64,000 nt of DNA, from positions 248,001-312,000 of the forward strand of contig JAOTRT010000004.1 in NCBI GenBank assembly GCA_030247725.1. The letters run 5' to 3'. The position numbers and the translations under genes were made by a program. Shown here in pieces: positions 17,778-26,191 of the stretch; position 1 is the first letter of the stretch, and each line of letters starts with the position of its first letter. The notes beneath the pieces are model-generated. The model was not told the origin of the DNA, ran no database searches, and saw nothing but the letters and a program-made list of their open reading frames with translations. Source of the stretch: Candidatus Nitricoxidireducens bremensis. Its GTDB lineage: Bacteria; Pseudomonadota; Gammaproteobacteria; Burkholderiales; Rhodocyclaceae.

Positions 17778-18049
17778 TGTTCGCCGGCGCCACCCTGGCC
17801 CTCCTCGTCTGCGTGGCCCTGGCGCTGCTGCGGGCGAGCCTCGGCCCCACGGTATTCGACCGCCTGCAGGCCGCCAACACCATCGGCACCTGTGCCATGC
17901 TGCTGCTCGCCCTGATCGGCTTTCTCAACGGCCGCCCCGAGTTTCTCGACCTCGCCATCACCTACGGCCTGCTCAACGTCATCGGCGTGATCGCCGTCCT
18001 CAAGTTCTTCCATCAGGGCGACCTCGGCGCCGGCGAGGAGCCGCGATGA
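17777..18049 (+). CDS. mrpF: Mrp/Mbh-like antiporter subunit F (second cluster)
   Basis: A 90-residue, three-helix MrpF protein. RASLGPTVFDRLQAANTIG is the family core, with FLDLAITYGLLNVIG further on. It is coupled to mrpE (shared base) and mrpG (ATGA overlap). It is a structural subunit of the membrane complex. Confidence 0.88.
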   Translation: MFAGATLALLVCVALALLRASLGPTVFDRLQAANTIGTCAMLLLALIGFLNGRPEFLDLAITYGLLNVIGVIAVLKFFHQGDLGAGEEPR

Positions 18050-18375
18050 GTATGATCGCCGGCTTCCTCGGCGGCGCCTGCCTGCTGGCCGGCGCGATCT
18101 TCAGCCTCATCGGCGCCTGGGGCCTGCTGCGCATGCCAGATTTCTACACCCGCGTGCATGCCGCCAGCGTGCTGGAGACCCTCGGCGCCGGCTTCATCCT
18201 GCTCGGCCTGATGCTGCAGGCGGGCTTCACGCTCGTCGCCGCCAAGCTGCTGATGATCGGCCTTCTCATCTTCTTCGCCAGCCCCACCGCCAGCCACGCC
18301 CTGGCGCGCGCCGCCATGCTGCGCGGCGTCAAACCGCTGCTGGTCAAAGCCGGAGAAGCATCATCGAAACCCTGA
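18046..18375 (+). CDS. mrpG: Mrp/Mbh-like antiporter subunit G (second cluster)
   Basis: A 109-residue MrpG with the signature WGLLRMPDFYTRVHAASVLE and the C-terminal FFASPTASHALARAAM. It has three membrane helices. It overlaps mrpF by four bases. The next reading frame begins near or inside its last codons, where the start is not a standard codon (see the DUF4040 entry). Confidence 0.9.
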   Translation: MSMIAGFLGGACLLAGAIFSLIGAWGLLRMPDFYTRVHAASVLETLGAGFILLGLMLQAGFTLVAAKLLMIGLLIFFASPTASHALARAAMLRGVKPLLVKAGEASSKP

Positions 18376-18395
18376 TCGTCGACGTCCTGCTGGCG

Positions 18396-18908
18396 ATGAT
18401 GGCGCTCGCCGTGCTGGTGCTGGTGCGCACCCGCAACCTGTTCGCCGTGATCGTCCTGTCGGGCATCTACAGCTTCCTCATGGCCACCTTGCTGGTCGCC
18501 CTCGACGCCGTGGACGTAGCGATGACCGAGGCGGCCGTCGGCGCCGGCGTTTCCACCGTCCTGCTGCTCGGCGCCCTGCACCTGTGCAAGAGCGAGGAGG
18601 CCAAGCCGGTCCATCGCCCCTGGCTGCCGTTGTCGCTTTCTCTAGCCACCGCCGGCCTGCTGATCTACGGCGCCCTGGGGCTACCCGACTTCGCCGACCC
18701 GGCGGCGCCGATCCACCGCCACGTCGCGCCGCGCTACCTGCAGAACGAGGTCGACGTGCCCAACGTCGTCACGGCGGTGCTGGCCAGCTTCCGCGGCTAC
18801 GACACCCTCGGCGAAACCACCGTGGTATTCACCGCCGGCGCCGGCATCATCGCCCTGCTGCGCCGGCGCCGGCATCCCCGCAACGAGGACGGCGACCATG
18901 GAAAGTAG
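18396..18908 (+). CDS. MbhD/MbhE-like (DUF4040) subunit, equivalent of the MrpA C-terminus
   Basis: A hydrophobic protein of at least 170 residues with five or six helices. The first part (RTRNLFAVIVLSGIYSFLMA, VAMTEAAVGAGVSTVLLLG) is the MbhD/DUF4040 domain. The second (VPNVVTAVLASFRGYDTLGE) is MbhE-like and aligns with [12 protein letters not shown] in the MrpA of the first cluster. So the MrpA C-terminal module is a separate gene here. The first ATG (18396) lacks a ribosome binding site, while GGAG at 18352 precedes in-frame ATC codons at 18360 and 18363 that would restore a family-like N-terminus (IETLIVDVLLAM). The true start is probably upstream of 18396. Confidence 0.85.
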   Translation: MMALAVLVLVRTRNLFAVIVLSGIYSFLMATLLVALDAVDVAMTEAAVGAGVSTVLLLGALHLCKSEEAKPVHRPWLPLSLSLATAGLLIYGALGLPDFADPAAPIHRHVAPRYLQNEVDVPNVVTAVLASFRGYDTLGETTVVFTAGAGIIALLRRRRHPRNEDGDHGK

Positions 18909-19332
18909 CCTCGTCCTGCGCGTGGTCGCCAAGCTGCTGATCCCGTTCATCCTGCTGTTCGCCCTCTACGTCCAGTTCCACGGCGACTTCGGTCCCGGCG
19001 GCGGCTTCCAGGCCGGCACCATCTTCGCCGCCGGCATCGTCTTCTACGCCCTCGTCTTCGGCCTCGACAACGCGCGCCGCATCGTGCCGGACCGCCTCGT
19101 CGAGGCGATGCTGGCGCTCGGCGTGCTGATCTACGCCGGCGTCGGCGTCGCCGGCCTGCTGCTGGGCGGCAACTACCTCGACTACTTCGTGCTCGCCGCG
19201 GACCCGGTCCACGGCCAGCACCGCGGCATCTTCTGGGTCGAGGCCGGCGTCGCCGTCACCGTCAGCGGCGTGATGCTGAAGATCTTCTACATGTTCGCCG
19301 GGCGCGGCCGGCACGACGGGGACGCCGCATGA
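18898..19332 (+). CDS. mrpB: Mrp/Mbh-like antiporter subunit B (MnhB/MbhF)
   Basis: A 144-residue MnhB-domain protein with four helices. FHGDFGPGGGFQAGTIFAAG is the family signature and corresponds to [11 protein letters not shown] in the fused MrpA-B of the first cluster. It overlaps the DUF4040 gene by 11 bases and mrpC by four. It is a membrane subunit of the antiporter. Confidence 0.9.
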   Translation: MESSLVLRVVAKLLIPFILLFALYVQFHGDFGPGGGFQAGTIFAAGIVFYALVFGLDNARRIVPDRLVEAMLALGVLIYAGVGVAGLLLGGNYLDYFVLAADPVHGQHRGIFWVEAGVAVTVSGVMLKIFYMFAGRGRHDGDAA

Positions 19333-19712
19333 GCGGCGGGCTGCTCGAACACTTCAGCCATATCGTCGCCGTGCTGCTCATGGTGGCCGGCCTCCATGTC
19401 GTCATGGCCCGCGGCAACCTGATCAAGAAGCTGGTCGGCCTCTCCATTTTCCAGACCTCGGTCTATCTGCTCTACATCGCACCGGGCAAGCTGATCGGCG
19501 GCACGGCGCCGATACTGGCGCCGGAATACGCCCTCTATTCCAATCCGCTGCCCCACGTGCTGATCCTCACCGCCATCGTCGTCGGCGTCGCCACGCTGGC
19601 GCTCGGCCTCGCCCTGGCGGTGCGGATACGCGAGGCCTACGGCACCATCGAGGAGGACGAGATCACCGCCGCCGACAACGCAGTGCAGGATGCCGAGGGC
19701 GCCAAACCATGA
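19329..19712 (+). CDS. mrpC: Mrp/Mbh-like antiporter subunit C
   Basis: A 127-residue NuoK-like subunit. NPLPHVLILTAIVVGVATLA is the diagnostic C-terminal helix, and KLVGLSIFQTSVYLLYI precedes it. It has three membrane helices and a charged C-terminal tail. ATGA overlaps with both neighbours show tight coupling. Confidence 0.9.
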   Translation: MSGGLLEHFSHIVAVLLMVAGLHVVMARGNLIKKLVGLSIFQTSVYLLYIAPGKLIGGTAPILAPEYALYSNPLPHVLILTAIVVGVATLALGLALAVRIREAYGTIEEDEITAADNAVQDAEGAKP

Positions 19713-21244
19713 GCCTCGCCGCCCACCTGCCCGCCCTCCAGGTCGTCCTGCCGCTGCTCTCGGCGCCGCTGGCGGTGCTGCTGCGCCATGGCGGCCTCGC
19801 CTTTGCCATCGTCACCGCCGGCGCCTGGAGCGCCTTTGCCGCCGCCATCGCCCTCTGGCTGCAAGTCGGCGAGACCGGCGCAATCTCCTACCACATCGGC
19901 AACTGGCCGCCGCCCTGGGGCATCGAGTACCGCGTCGACCGGCTAGCGAGCTTCATCCTGCTGCTCGTCGCCGGCACGGCCGCCGTCGTGCTGCCCTACA
20001 GCCGGGCCAGCATCGCCCGCGAGATCCCGCGCGAACTGCACTACCTCTACTACGCCATGTTCGGCCTCTGCCTCGCCGGCCTGCTGGGCATCGTCGTCAC
20101 CGGCGACGCCTTCAACATCTTCGTCTTCCTGGAAATCTCGTCCCTGTCCACCTACGTGATGATCGCCCTCGGCCGCGACCGGCGGGCCCTGGCCGCGTCC
20201 TACCGCTACCTCATCATGGGCACCATCGGCGCCACCTTCTTCGTCATCGGCATCGGCTTCCTCTATCTGATGACCGGCACCCTGAATCTGGTGGACCTGG
20301 CCGAACGCATGCGCAGCGTCGAAAGCTCCCGTCCGGTGCTGGCCGCGCTGGCCTTCATCACCGTCGGCGTCTCGCTGAAGCTGGCCCTGTTCCCGCTGCA
20401 CCAGTGGCTGCCGAACGCCTATACCTACGCCCCCTCGGCCGTCACGGCCTTCCTCGCCGCCACGGCGACCAAGGTGTCGGTTTATGTGCTGATCCGCTTC
20501 TGGTACTCGGTGTTCGGCGAAACCCTGATCTTCCATCGCCTGCCGTTGCCGCAGATCCTGCTGCTGCTCTCCCTGGCGGCGATGTTCGCGGCGAGCTTCA
20601 CCGCCATCTTCCAGGACAACCTGAAGCGCCTGTTCGCCTATTCGAGCGTCGGCCAGATCGGCTACATCACCCTCGGCATGTCCTTCGACTCCGTGAGCGG
20701 GCTCACCGCCGCCGTCGTACACCTCTTCAATCACGGCATCACCAAGGCGGCGATCTTCCTGCTGATCGGCGGCCTCGTCGTCGGCCTGGCGAAGCCGGAT
20801 GCCCACCGGGATGCGCCTGCAGGATCGCGCGACGCCGTCCCGCCGGCGCCGACCTTCGACCGCCTCGCCGGCCTGGCGCAACGCATGCCGCTGACCTGCT
20901 TCGGCATCGTCGTCGCCGGACTCTCGCTGATCGGCGTGCCCGGCACCGCCGGCTTCGTCGGCAAGTGGTACCTGATCCTCGCCGCCATGGAAAAGGGCCA
21001 GTTCTGGATCGTCGGCGCGATCCTCCTGAGCTCCCTGCTCGCCGTCGCCTACGTCTGGCGCTTCGTCGAGGTCGCCTATTTCCGCAGCCCGCCGGCGGGC
21101 TGCGCCCGATGCGAGCCCCCCCCCGGCCTGCTGATCCCGGCCTGGCTGCTGGTGGGGGCGACGGTCTGGTTCGGCCTCGACACCTCGGTCACCCTCGGCA
21201 CGGCGCTCGACGTCGCCCGCCAGCTGGTAAAGGTGGGCGCATGA
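19709..21244 (+). CDS. mrpD: Mrp/Mbh-like antiporter subunit D, first of three large subunits
   Basis: A 511-residue proton-antiporter (NuoM/MbhH-like) subunit with about 14 helices. NIFVFLEISSLSTYV carries the conserved Glu142. LKLALFPLHQWLPNAYTYAP and ATKVSVYVLIRFWY carry the channel lysines. It resembles MbhH and Mrp-D subunits. It is followed by two more large antiporter-like genes, one more than a standard Mrp complex would need. It overlaps the next gene by four bases. Confidence 0.9.
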   Translation: MSLAAHLPALQVVLPLLSAPLAVLLRHGGLAFAIVTAGAWSAFAAAIALWLQVGETGAISYHIGNWPPPWGIEYRVDRLASFILLLVAGTAAVVLPYSRASIAREIPRELHYLYYAMFGLCLAGLLGIVVTGDAFNIFVFLEISSLSTYVMIALGRDRRALAASYRYLIMGTIGATFFVIGIGFLYLMTGTLNLVDLAERMRSVESSRPVLAALAFITVGVSLKLALFPLHQWLPNAYTYAPSAVTAFLAATATKVSVYVLIRFWYSVFGETLIFHRLPLPQILLLLSLAAMFAASFTAIFQDNLKRLFAYSSVGQIGYITLGMSFDSVSGLTAAVVHLFNHGITKAAIFLLIGGLVVGLAKPDAHRDAPAGSRDAVPPAPTFDRLAGLAQRMPLTCFGIVVAGLSLIGVPGTAGFVGKWYLILAAMEKGQFWIVGAILLSSLLAVAYVWRFVEVAYFRSPPAGCARCEPPPGLLIPAWLLVGATVWFGLDTSVTLGTALDVARQLVKVGA

Positions 21245-22689
21245 CGGCCCTGCAGCTCGCCCTCGGCATTCCCCTCGTCGGCGCCGCCGCCATCGCCCTT
21301 GCGCACCGGCGTCCCAATCTGCGCGAGGCGGCGACGCTGAGCACGGCCATCGCCCTCTGCGCCGCCGTGCTGCAACTGCTCGATCCCGTGCTGGCAGGTG
21401 CCCGGCCCGAGCTGACGCTGCTGGAGATCCTGCCCGGGCTCGCCATCGCCTTCCGCGTCGAGCCGCTCGGCATGCTGTTCGGCCTCGTCGCCGCCGGGCT
21501 CTGGATCGTCAATTCGATCTACTCCATCGGCTACATGCGCGGCAACGGCGAGCAGCACCAGACGCGCTTCTACGTCTGCTTCGCCCTCTCCCTCGGCGCC
21601 GCGCTGGCCATCGCCTTCGCCGCCAACCTGCTGACCCTGTTCCTTTTCTACGAAGTGCTGACGCTGCTGACCTACCCGCTGGTCACCCACGCCGGCACCG
21701 ACAAGGCGCGGGCGGGCGGACGCACCTATCTCGCCGTCCTCATGGGCACCTCGATCCTGTTCCTGCTGCCGGCGGTGGTCTATGTCTGGCATGCGGCCGG
21801 CACCACCGATTTCGCGGCGGGCGGCATCCTGCCGGCGGACATGGGCCGCGGCGCAGTCGCGGTGCTGCTGGCGCTGTTCATGTTCGGCATCGGCAAGGCC
21901 GCTCTGATGCCGTTCCACCGCTGGCTGCCGGCCGCCATGGTGGCGCCGACGCCGGTGTCCGCCCTGCTGCATGCGGTGGCGGTGGTCAAGGCCGGCGTCT
22001 TCTCGGTGATCAAGATCGTCGTCTATGTCTTCGGCCTCGATGCGCTGGCGGGGGCCACCGACTGGCTCGTCGCCCTCTCCGGCTTCACCATCGTCGCCGC
22101 CTCGCTGGTGGCCCTGCATGCCGACAACCTCAAGCGCCGCCTCGCCTACTCGACGGTGAGCCAGCTCTCCTACGTCATCCTCGCCGCCGCCATCCTCGCG
22201 CCGCTCTCGCTGGTGGGCGCCGCCCTGCACATCGCCGCCCACGCCTTCGGCAAGATCACCCTGTTCTTCGCCGCCGGCTCCATCTACACCGCCGCCCACA
22301 AGACGGAGGTCAGTCAGCTGGACGGCATCGGCCGGCGCATGCCGTGGACCATGGCGGCCTTCGGCATCGGCGCCCTGTCGATGATCGGCCTGCCGCCGGC
22401 CGCCGGCTTCGTCAGCAAGTGGTACCTCGTCTCCGGCGCCATGCATCAAGGCGCATGGCTGGCGCTGCTCGTCGTGCTGCTGTCCACCCTGCTGAACGCC
22501 GCCTACTTCCTGCCCATCGTCTATCGCGCCTTCTTCCGCCCCCTGTCGGCGGAAGCGGTACACCATCCGCATGGCGAGGCGCCCTGGCCGATCGTCTTCG
22601 CCCTGACCCTCACCGCCGCCGGCACGCTGGCGCTGTTCTTCTTTCCCGAGGTGCCGCTGGCTCTCGCGCAGCAACTGGTGCAGCCATGA
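21241..22689 (+). CDS. Second large NuoL/MrpD-like antiporter subunit of the extended cluster
   Basis: A 482-residue proton-translocating membrane protein. LTLFLFYEVLTLLTYPLV has the conserved Glu138. PFHRWLPAAMVAPTPVSALL and VVKAGVFSVIKIVVYVFG are more NuoL/MrpA-like than the neighbouring D subunit. It lacks the long C-terminal extension of MrpA; the missing module is encoded separately by the DUF4040 and MnhB genes upstream. The ATG at 21241 overlaps the previous stop; the same frame is open far upstream only as a shadow of mrpD. Confidence 0.88.
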   Translation: MTALQLALGIPLVGAAAIALAHRRPNLREAATLSTAIALCAAVLQLLDPVLAGARPELTLLEILPGLAIAFRVEPLGMLFGLVAAGLWIVNSIYSIGYMRGNGEQHQTRFYVCFALSLGAALAIAFAANLLTLFLFYEVLTLLTYPLVTHAGTDKARAGGRTYLAVLMGTSILFLLPAVVYVWHAAGTTDFAAGGILPADMGRGAVAVLLALFMFGIGKAALMPFHRWLPAAMVAPTPVSALLHAVAVVKAGVFSVIKIVVYVFGLDALAGATDWLVALSGFTIVAASLVALHADNLKRRLAYSTVSQLSYVILAAAILAPLSLVGAALHIAAHAFGKITLFFAAGSIYTAAHKTEVSQLDGIGRRMPWTMAAFGIGALSMIGLPPAAGFVSKWYLVSGAMHQGAWLALLVVLLSTLLNAAYFLPIVYRAFFRPLSAEAVHHPHGEAPWPIVFALTLTAAGTLALFFFPEVPLALAQQLVQP

Positions 22690-22943
22690 AACACGAACAC
22701 TGGCTGGACGACCGGAACAATGTGCGCAAACTCTGGCGCGGCTTCCTCGTCGTGCTGGCGCTCACCGTGATCGCCGGCACCTTCGTCGATCTGCACCCGC
22801 ACTTCGAGATCGAGGCCTGGTTCGGCTTCAATGCCGCCTACGGCTTCGTCGCCTGCCTGGCGATGATCGTCGGCGCCAAGGGCCTCGGCCGCTTCCTCAA
22901 GCGCAGGGACAGCTATTACGTCGAGGACGCCAAGGATGAGTAG
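22686..22943 (+). CDS. Small two-helix membrane protein inside the extended Mrp cluster
   Basis: An 85-residue protein with two predicted helices (about 18-36 and 48-66), a charged N-terminus (EHWLDDRNNVRK) and a basic/acidic C-terminus (FLKRRDSYYVEDAKDE). It overlaps the genes on both sides (four and eight bases), so it is surely translated with the operon. I do not recognise a named family. It is probably a small accessory subunit linking the last two large antiporter subunits. Confidence 0.75.
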   Translation: MKHEHWLDDRNNVRKLWRGFLVVLALTVIAGTFVDLHPHFEIEAWFGFNAAYGFVACLAMIVGAKGLGRFLKRRDSYYVEDAKDE

Positions 22944-24627
22944 CCTCTTCATCTTCCATCCCGCCCTCATCCTCATTGCCGGCGCCCTGCTGCTGCCTTT
23001 CCTGCGCGGCACGGCGCGCCACGTCGCCGTCCTGGCGGCGCCGGCCCTCGCCCTGATCGCCCTCTGGCTGCTGCCGGAAGGCCGTCTGTGGCAGGTGCAA
23101 TGGCTCGACTACTCCCTGGCGCCCCTGGCCGTCGACAAGCTCTCCCGCCTGTTCGCCACCATCTTCCTGCTCATGGCCGGCGTCGGCGGCCTGTTCGCCC
23201 TGCTGCAGACCAGCCGGCTCGAAATCCCCGCCGCCTTCCTCTACGCCGGCTCGGCGGTCGGCGTGACGCTGGCCGGCGACCTCGTCACCGTCTTCCTGTT
23301 CTGGGAATTCATGGCCGTCGGCTCGACGCTCGTCATCTGGAGCGCCGCCACACCCGGCGCCGCAGCGGCCAGCCGCCGCTATGTCGCCATCCACCTGGCC
23401 GGCGGCGTAATCCTGTTTGCCGGCATCGCCGGCCACATCGCCGCCACCGGCGATGCCGGTTTCCACAGGCTGGGAACCGACTCCGTCGCCACCTGGCTGA
23501 TCCTGATCGGCTTCCTCATCAATGCCGGTGCGCCGCCCCTCTCGGCCTGGCTGCCGGATGCCTACCCCGAAGCCTCCTGGAGCGGGACGGTCTTCCTTTC
23601 GGCGTTCACCACCAAGACGGCCGTCTATGTGCTGCTGCGCGGCTTCCCCGGCACCGAGATCCTGATCTGGGTCGGCATCTTCATGATCTTCTACGGCATC
23701 GTCTATGCGCTGCTGGAGAACGACATGCGGCGCATCCTCGCCTATTCCATCGTGAACCAGGTCGGCTTCATGATCACCGGCATCGGCATCGGCACAGAAA
23801 TGGCGCTCAACGGCGCGGCGGCCCACGCCTTTGCCCACATCATCTACAAGGCGCTGCTGCTGATGTCCGCCGGGGCGGTGCTGGCGGCCACAGGCCGGCG
23901 CAAGTGCTCAGAACTCGGCGGCCTCTTCCACAGCATGCCCATCACCACGCTCTGCGGCACCATCGGCGCCCTGGCGATCTCGTCCTTCCCCTTCACCTCC
24001 GGCTTCGTCGCCAAGTCCATGGTCACCCAGGCCGCCATCGACGGCCACCTGCAGGCCGTCTGGCTGTGTCTGGCGGCGGCATCCGCCGGCGTCTTTCTCC
24101 ATGCCGGCATCAAGTTCCCCTGGTTCGTCTTCTTCCAGAAGGATTCCGGCCTGCGCCCCGCCGATCCGCCGGCCAGCCTGCGTTGGGCGATGATCTTCTT
24201 CGCCTTTCTCTGCATCGCCCTCGGCGTCTACCCGGCGCCGCTCTACGCCATGCTGCCCTATGAAGTGAACTACGAGCCCTACACGGCGGCGCATGTCGTG
24301 ACGCAGCTGCAGCTGCTGCTGTTCTCGGGTCTGGCCTTCTTCGTCATGCTCGACCATCTCAAGCGGACGCCGACCATCACGCTCGACTTCGACTGGCTGT
24401 GGCGCGTCGCCGGGCCGGAGGCGGCGAAGTCCTGCCGCCTCGCGCTGGCGGAGACCCGCGCCGGGCTGGGCGGGATCATTGCGTCCGGCAAAACCGGCTA
24501 TTGCGGCTGGCTCGCCCGAAACCGCCACCCCGCCGGCGTCCTGATGCGTTCCTGGCCGACGGGCAGCATGGCGCTATGGGTGATGGTGATGCTGCTGGCC
24601 TACCTTGCCCTCTACTACATCGGCTAA
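22936..24627 (+). CDS. Third large MrpD/NuoM-like antiporter subunit of the extended cluster
   Basis: A 563-residue membrane protein with the proton-antiporter domain. VTVFLFWEFMAVGSTLVIWS contains the conserved Glu124. NAGAPPLSAWLPDAYPEASW and FTTKTAVYVLLRGFPG carry the channel segment and lysine. A long C-terminal extension (about 470-563) ends in a further helix (WVMVMLLAYLALYYIG), which may lie along the membrane as in NuoL-type subunits. It closes the ten-gene operon. A third D-type subunit suggests a complex with more proton or ion channels than canonical Mrp. Confidence 0.88.
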   Translation: MSSLFIFHPALILIAGALLLPFLRGTARHVAVLAAPALALIALWLLPEGRLWQVQWLDYSLAPLAVDKLSRLFATIFLLMAGVGGLFALLQTSRLEIPAAFLYAGSAVGVTLAGDLVTVFLFWEFMAVGSTLVIWSAATPGAAAASRRYVAIHLAGGVILFAGIAGHIAATGDAGFHRLGTDSVATWLILIGFLINAGAPPLSAWLPDAYPEASWSGTVFLSAFTTKTAVYVLLRGFPGTEILIWVGIFMIFYGIVYALLENDMRRILAYSIVNQVGFMITGIGIGTEMALNGAAAHAFAHIIYKALLLMSAGAVLAATGRRKCSELGGLFHSMPITTLCGTIGALAISSFPFTSGFVAKSMVTQAAIDGHLQAVWLCLAAASAGVFLHAGIKFPWFVFFQKDSGLRPADPPASLRWAMIFFAFLCIALGVYPAPLYAMLPYEVNYEPYTAAHVVTQLQLLLFSGLAFFVMLDHLKRTPTITLDFDWLWRVAGPEAAKSCRLALAETRAGLGGIIASGKTGYCGWLARNRHPAGVLMRSWPTGSMALWVMVMLLAYLALYYIG

Positions 24628-24780
24628 GGCGATGGCCGAACCGAAAGATCGCCCGACCATCGCCTGCGCGCTCAAGCGCCGCGATCACGCATGGGCGCAG
24701 CCGCTGCATCTACGCCGTAGGCGGTGGGGAGACGGCAAGTTCATCACAAAGCGCGGCAATGCCGCACCCAAGGAGGTCCC

Positions 24781-25347
24781 ATGAATATCCGGCCGGGCAA
24801 GGCGCCCCCGGCGGCGCCGTCCTTCCTTCCACATTCCAGCGCGGAGGCCCTCATGAACAACGGCGATTCGACCGCCGCCAAGCCGCTTCGCAGCAGGCTG
24901 CTGATTCCCATCGACGCCACGCCGGAGTCGCGCTGGGGTGTCGTCTATGCCCTGCGGCGCCATGGCGCCGGCGATGCGATCGAAGCCTGCTTCCTGAATG
25001 TCGGCGAACCCGTCACGCAATGGGAAGTCCTGCGTTTCCGCACCCAGGCCGAAATCGCCGCCTTCCAAAGCGAGCGGGCCCAGGCCTTCATCGAGGAGGC
25101 GTGCCTGCCGCTGATCGCCAAGGACATCCCCTGCCGCGGCTTCTTCAAGCAGGGCAACGTGGTGTTCTCGATTCTCGACACCGCCGAAGAGCTCGGCTGC
25201 GACAAAATCGTCCTGCCGCGTCCGACCTCCGGACTCTGGCGGCTGTTGGGCCGCGACGTGGTGGGATCGGTCATCCGCCGGCACCGGGGCATCCCGATCA
25301 TCGTCGTTGGCGCGGACGGCACGCCGGCAACCGAGACGGTCACCTGA
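24781..25347 (+). CDS. Single-domain universal stress protein (UspA family)
   Basis: A 188-residue protein; residues 38-181 form one Usp domain (SRLLIPIDATPESRWGVVYA at its start and GIPIIVVGADG at its end). The glycine-rich ATP loop of the classical G-x2-G-x9-G type is replaced by RPTSGLWRLLGRDVVGS, so nucleotide binding is uncertain. A strong AAGGAGGT lies just before the ATG at 24781; a second ATG at 24853 would remove a 24-residue low-complexity leader. It is followed by a small membrane protein gene with the same AAGGAGGTCC ribosome binding site. Confidence 0.8.
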   Translation: MNIRPGKAPPAAPSFLPHSSAEALMNNGDSTAAKPLRSRLLIPIDATPESRWGVVYALRRHGAGDAIEACFLNVGEPVTQWEVLRFRTQAEIAAFQSERAQAFIEEACLPLIAKDIPCRGFFKQGNVVFSILDTAEELGCDKIVLPRPTSGLWRLLGRDVVGSVIRRHRGIPIIVVGADGTPATETVT

Positions 25348-25375
25348 CATGACGCCGAGCAAGGAGGTCCTTCCC

Positions 25376-25687
25376 ATGAAGAAATTCTGGCTGCTTCTCG
25401 TCCCAGACCTCTCACAGGTCCATGCGGCCAGGCGCGACGAGGCCTTGAAGCAGGCGAGCCGCTCCGACTTGCAGGCCGGCGAACTGATCGCCATGGCCGT
25501 CTGGCTGGTCATCGTATCCGTGCTCACGCGCAGCATCCTGCAAGGCGCCACGGACGACAACCGTCTCGCCTTCACGATTGTGACCAATCTGATATTCACC
25601 GCCCCTGCGCTGCTGGCCGTCTTCATCCCTATCCATATCCGGCGAATCCGGCGCGGTATCCGCAGACAGCAGGAAGTCGGCCCGTGA
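25376..25687 (+). CDS. Small two-helix membrane protein of unknown function
   Basis: A 103-residue product with two membrane helices (about 37-54 and 67-87) and a strongly basic tail (IRRIRRGIRRQQE). AAGGAGGTCC precedes the ATG by five bases, almost identical to the site of the upstream Usp gene. The gap to that gene is 28 bases, so both share one transcript ending at the terminator at 25731. I recognise no named family. Confidence 0.7.
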   Translation: MKKFWLLLVPDLSQVHAARRDEALKQASRSDLQAGELIAMAVWLVIVSVLTRSILQGATDDNRLAFTIVTNLIFTAPALLAVFIPIHIRRIRRGIRRQQEVGP

Positions 25688-25730
25688 CGCGCCGGTGAAT
25701 TGCCTTTTACCCTCGTTGGAGAGGAGTTTG

Positions 25731-25766
25731 GGGCGGCCAGGGAATATCCCCGGCCGCCCGTTTTTT
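25731..25766 (+). terminator. Rho-independent terminator after the Usp/membrane-protein pair
   Basis: The stem GGGCGGCC / GGCCGCCC with an inner GGG/CCC pair around AATAT is followed by G and six T residues. Confidence 0.85.
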
Positions 25767-25879
25767 CCGTCTATCGCGGCCTTCCTGGAAAGGTGGCGTG
25801 CGCAGGACGACCGGCGGCAATCGGCTGGCGAGAGCCAGCCGACACCAGCATTGCCATTCCCGGAACCCACCGCAATCGC

Positions 25880-26191
25880 CTACTCGACAACGGTGGCTGA
25901 TCGGCACTTGTCACAGTCCTCCCACGGCAGGCAAGTGCAAACACGGGCATATTCGACAAAGCGGCTTCCCACCACCGTGATGCCGGCCGTCGACTGATCC
26001 TTCGAAGACGGCGGCTTCGGCGACGGCGCGCCGACACCCGGCGTTGGGTTATTGGCCGGCAACCACCTGGCGAAGGGGGACAAGTCGGCCTGGTTCTCCA
26101 CATACCAGACCTTGCGCGCGGGGTCCCAGCGGGCGCCGAGGCCCTTGGCGTCATCCTTCTCGGCGAAGGGAACCTGGAGGCTTGCTCTCAT
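25880..26191 (-). CDS. DUF5710 domain protein
   Basis: A 103-residue cytoplasmic protein. Residues 4-43 are a DUF5710 module: LQVPFAEKDDAKGLGARWD then KVWYV. This short fold occurs alone or as a nucleic-acid-associated appendage in primases and plasmid proteins. A Pro/Ser-rich linker leads to a C-terminal cysteine cluster (CTCLPWEDCDKC) that could bind metal. Its ATG overlaps the hflX stop by four bases, so it is translationally coupled to the GTPase gene. The function is unknown. Confidence 0.7.
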   Translation of the reverse strand: MRASLQVPFAEKDDAKGLGARWDPARKVWYVENQADLSPFARWLPANNPTPGVGAPSPKPPSSKDQSTAGITVVGSRFVEYARVCTCLPWEDCDKCRSATVVE

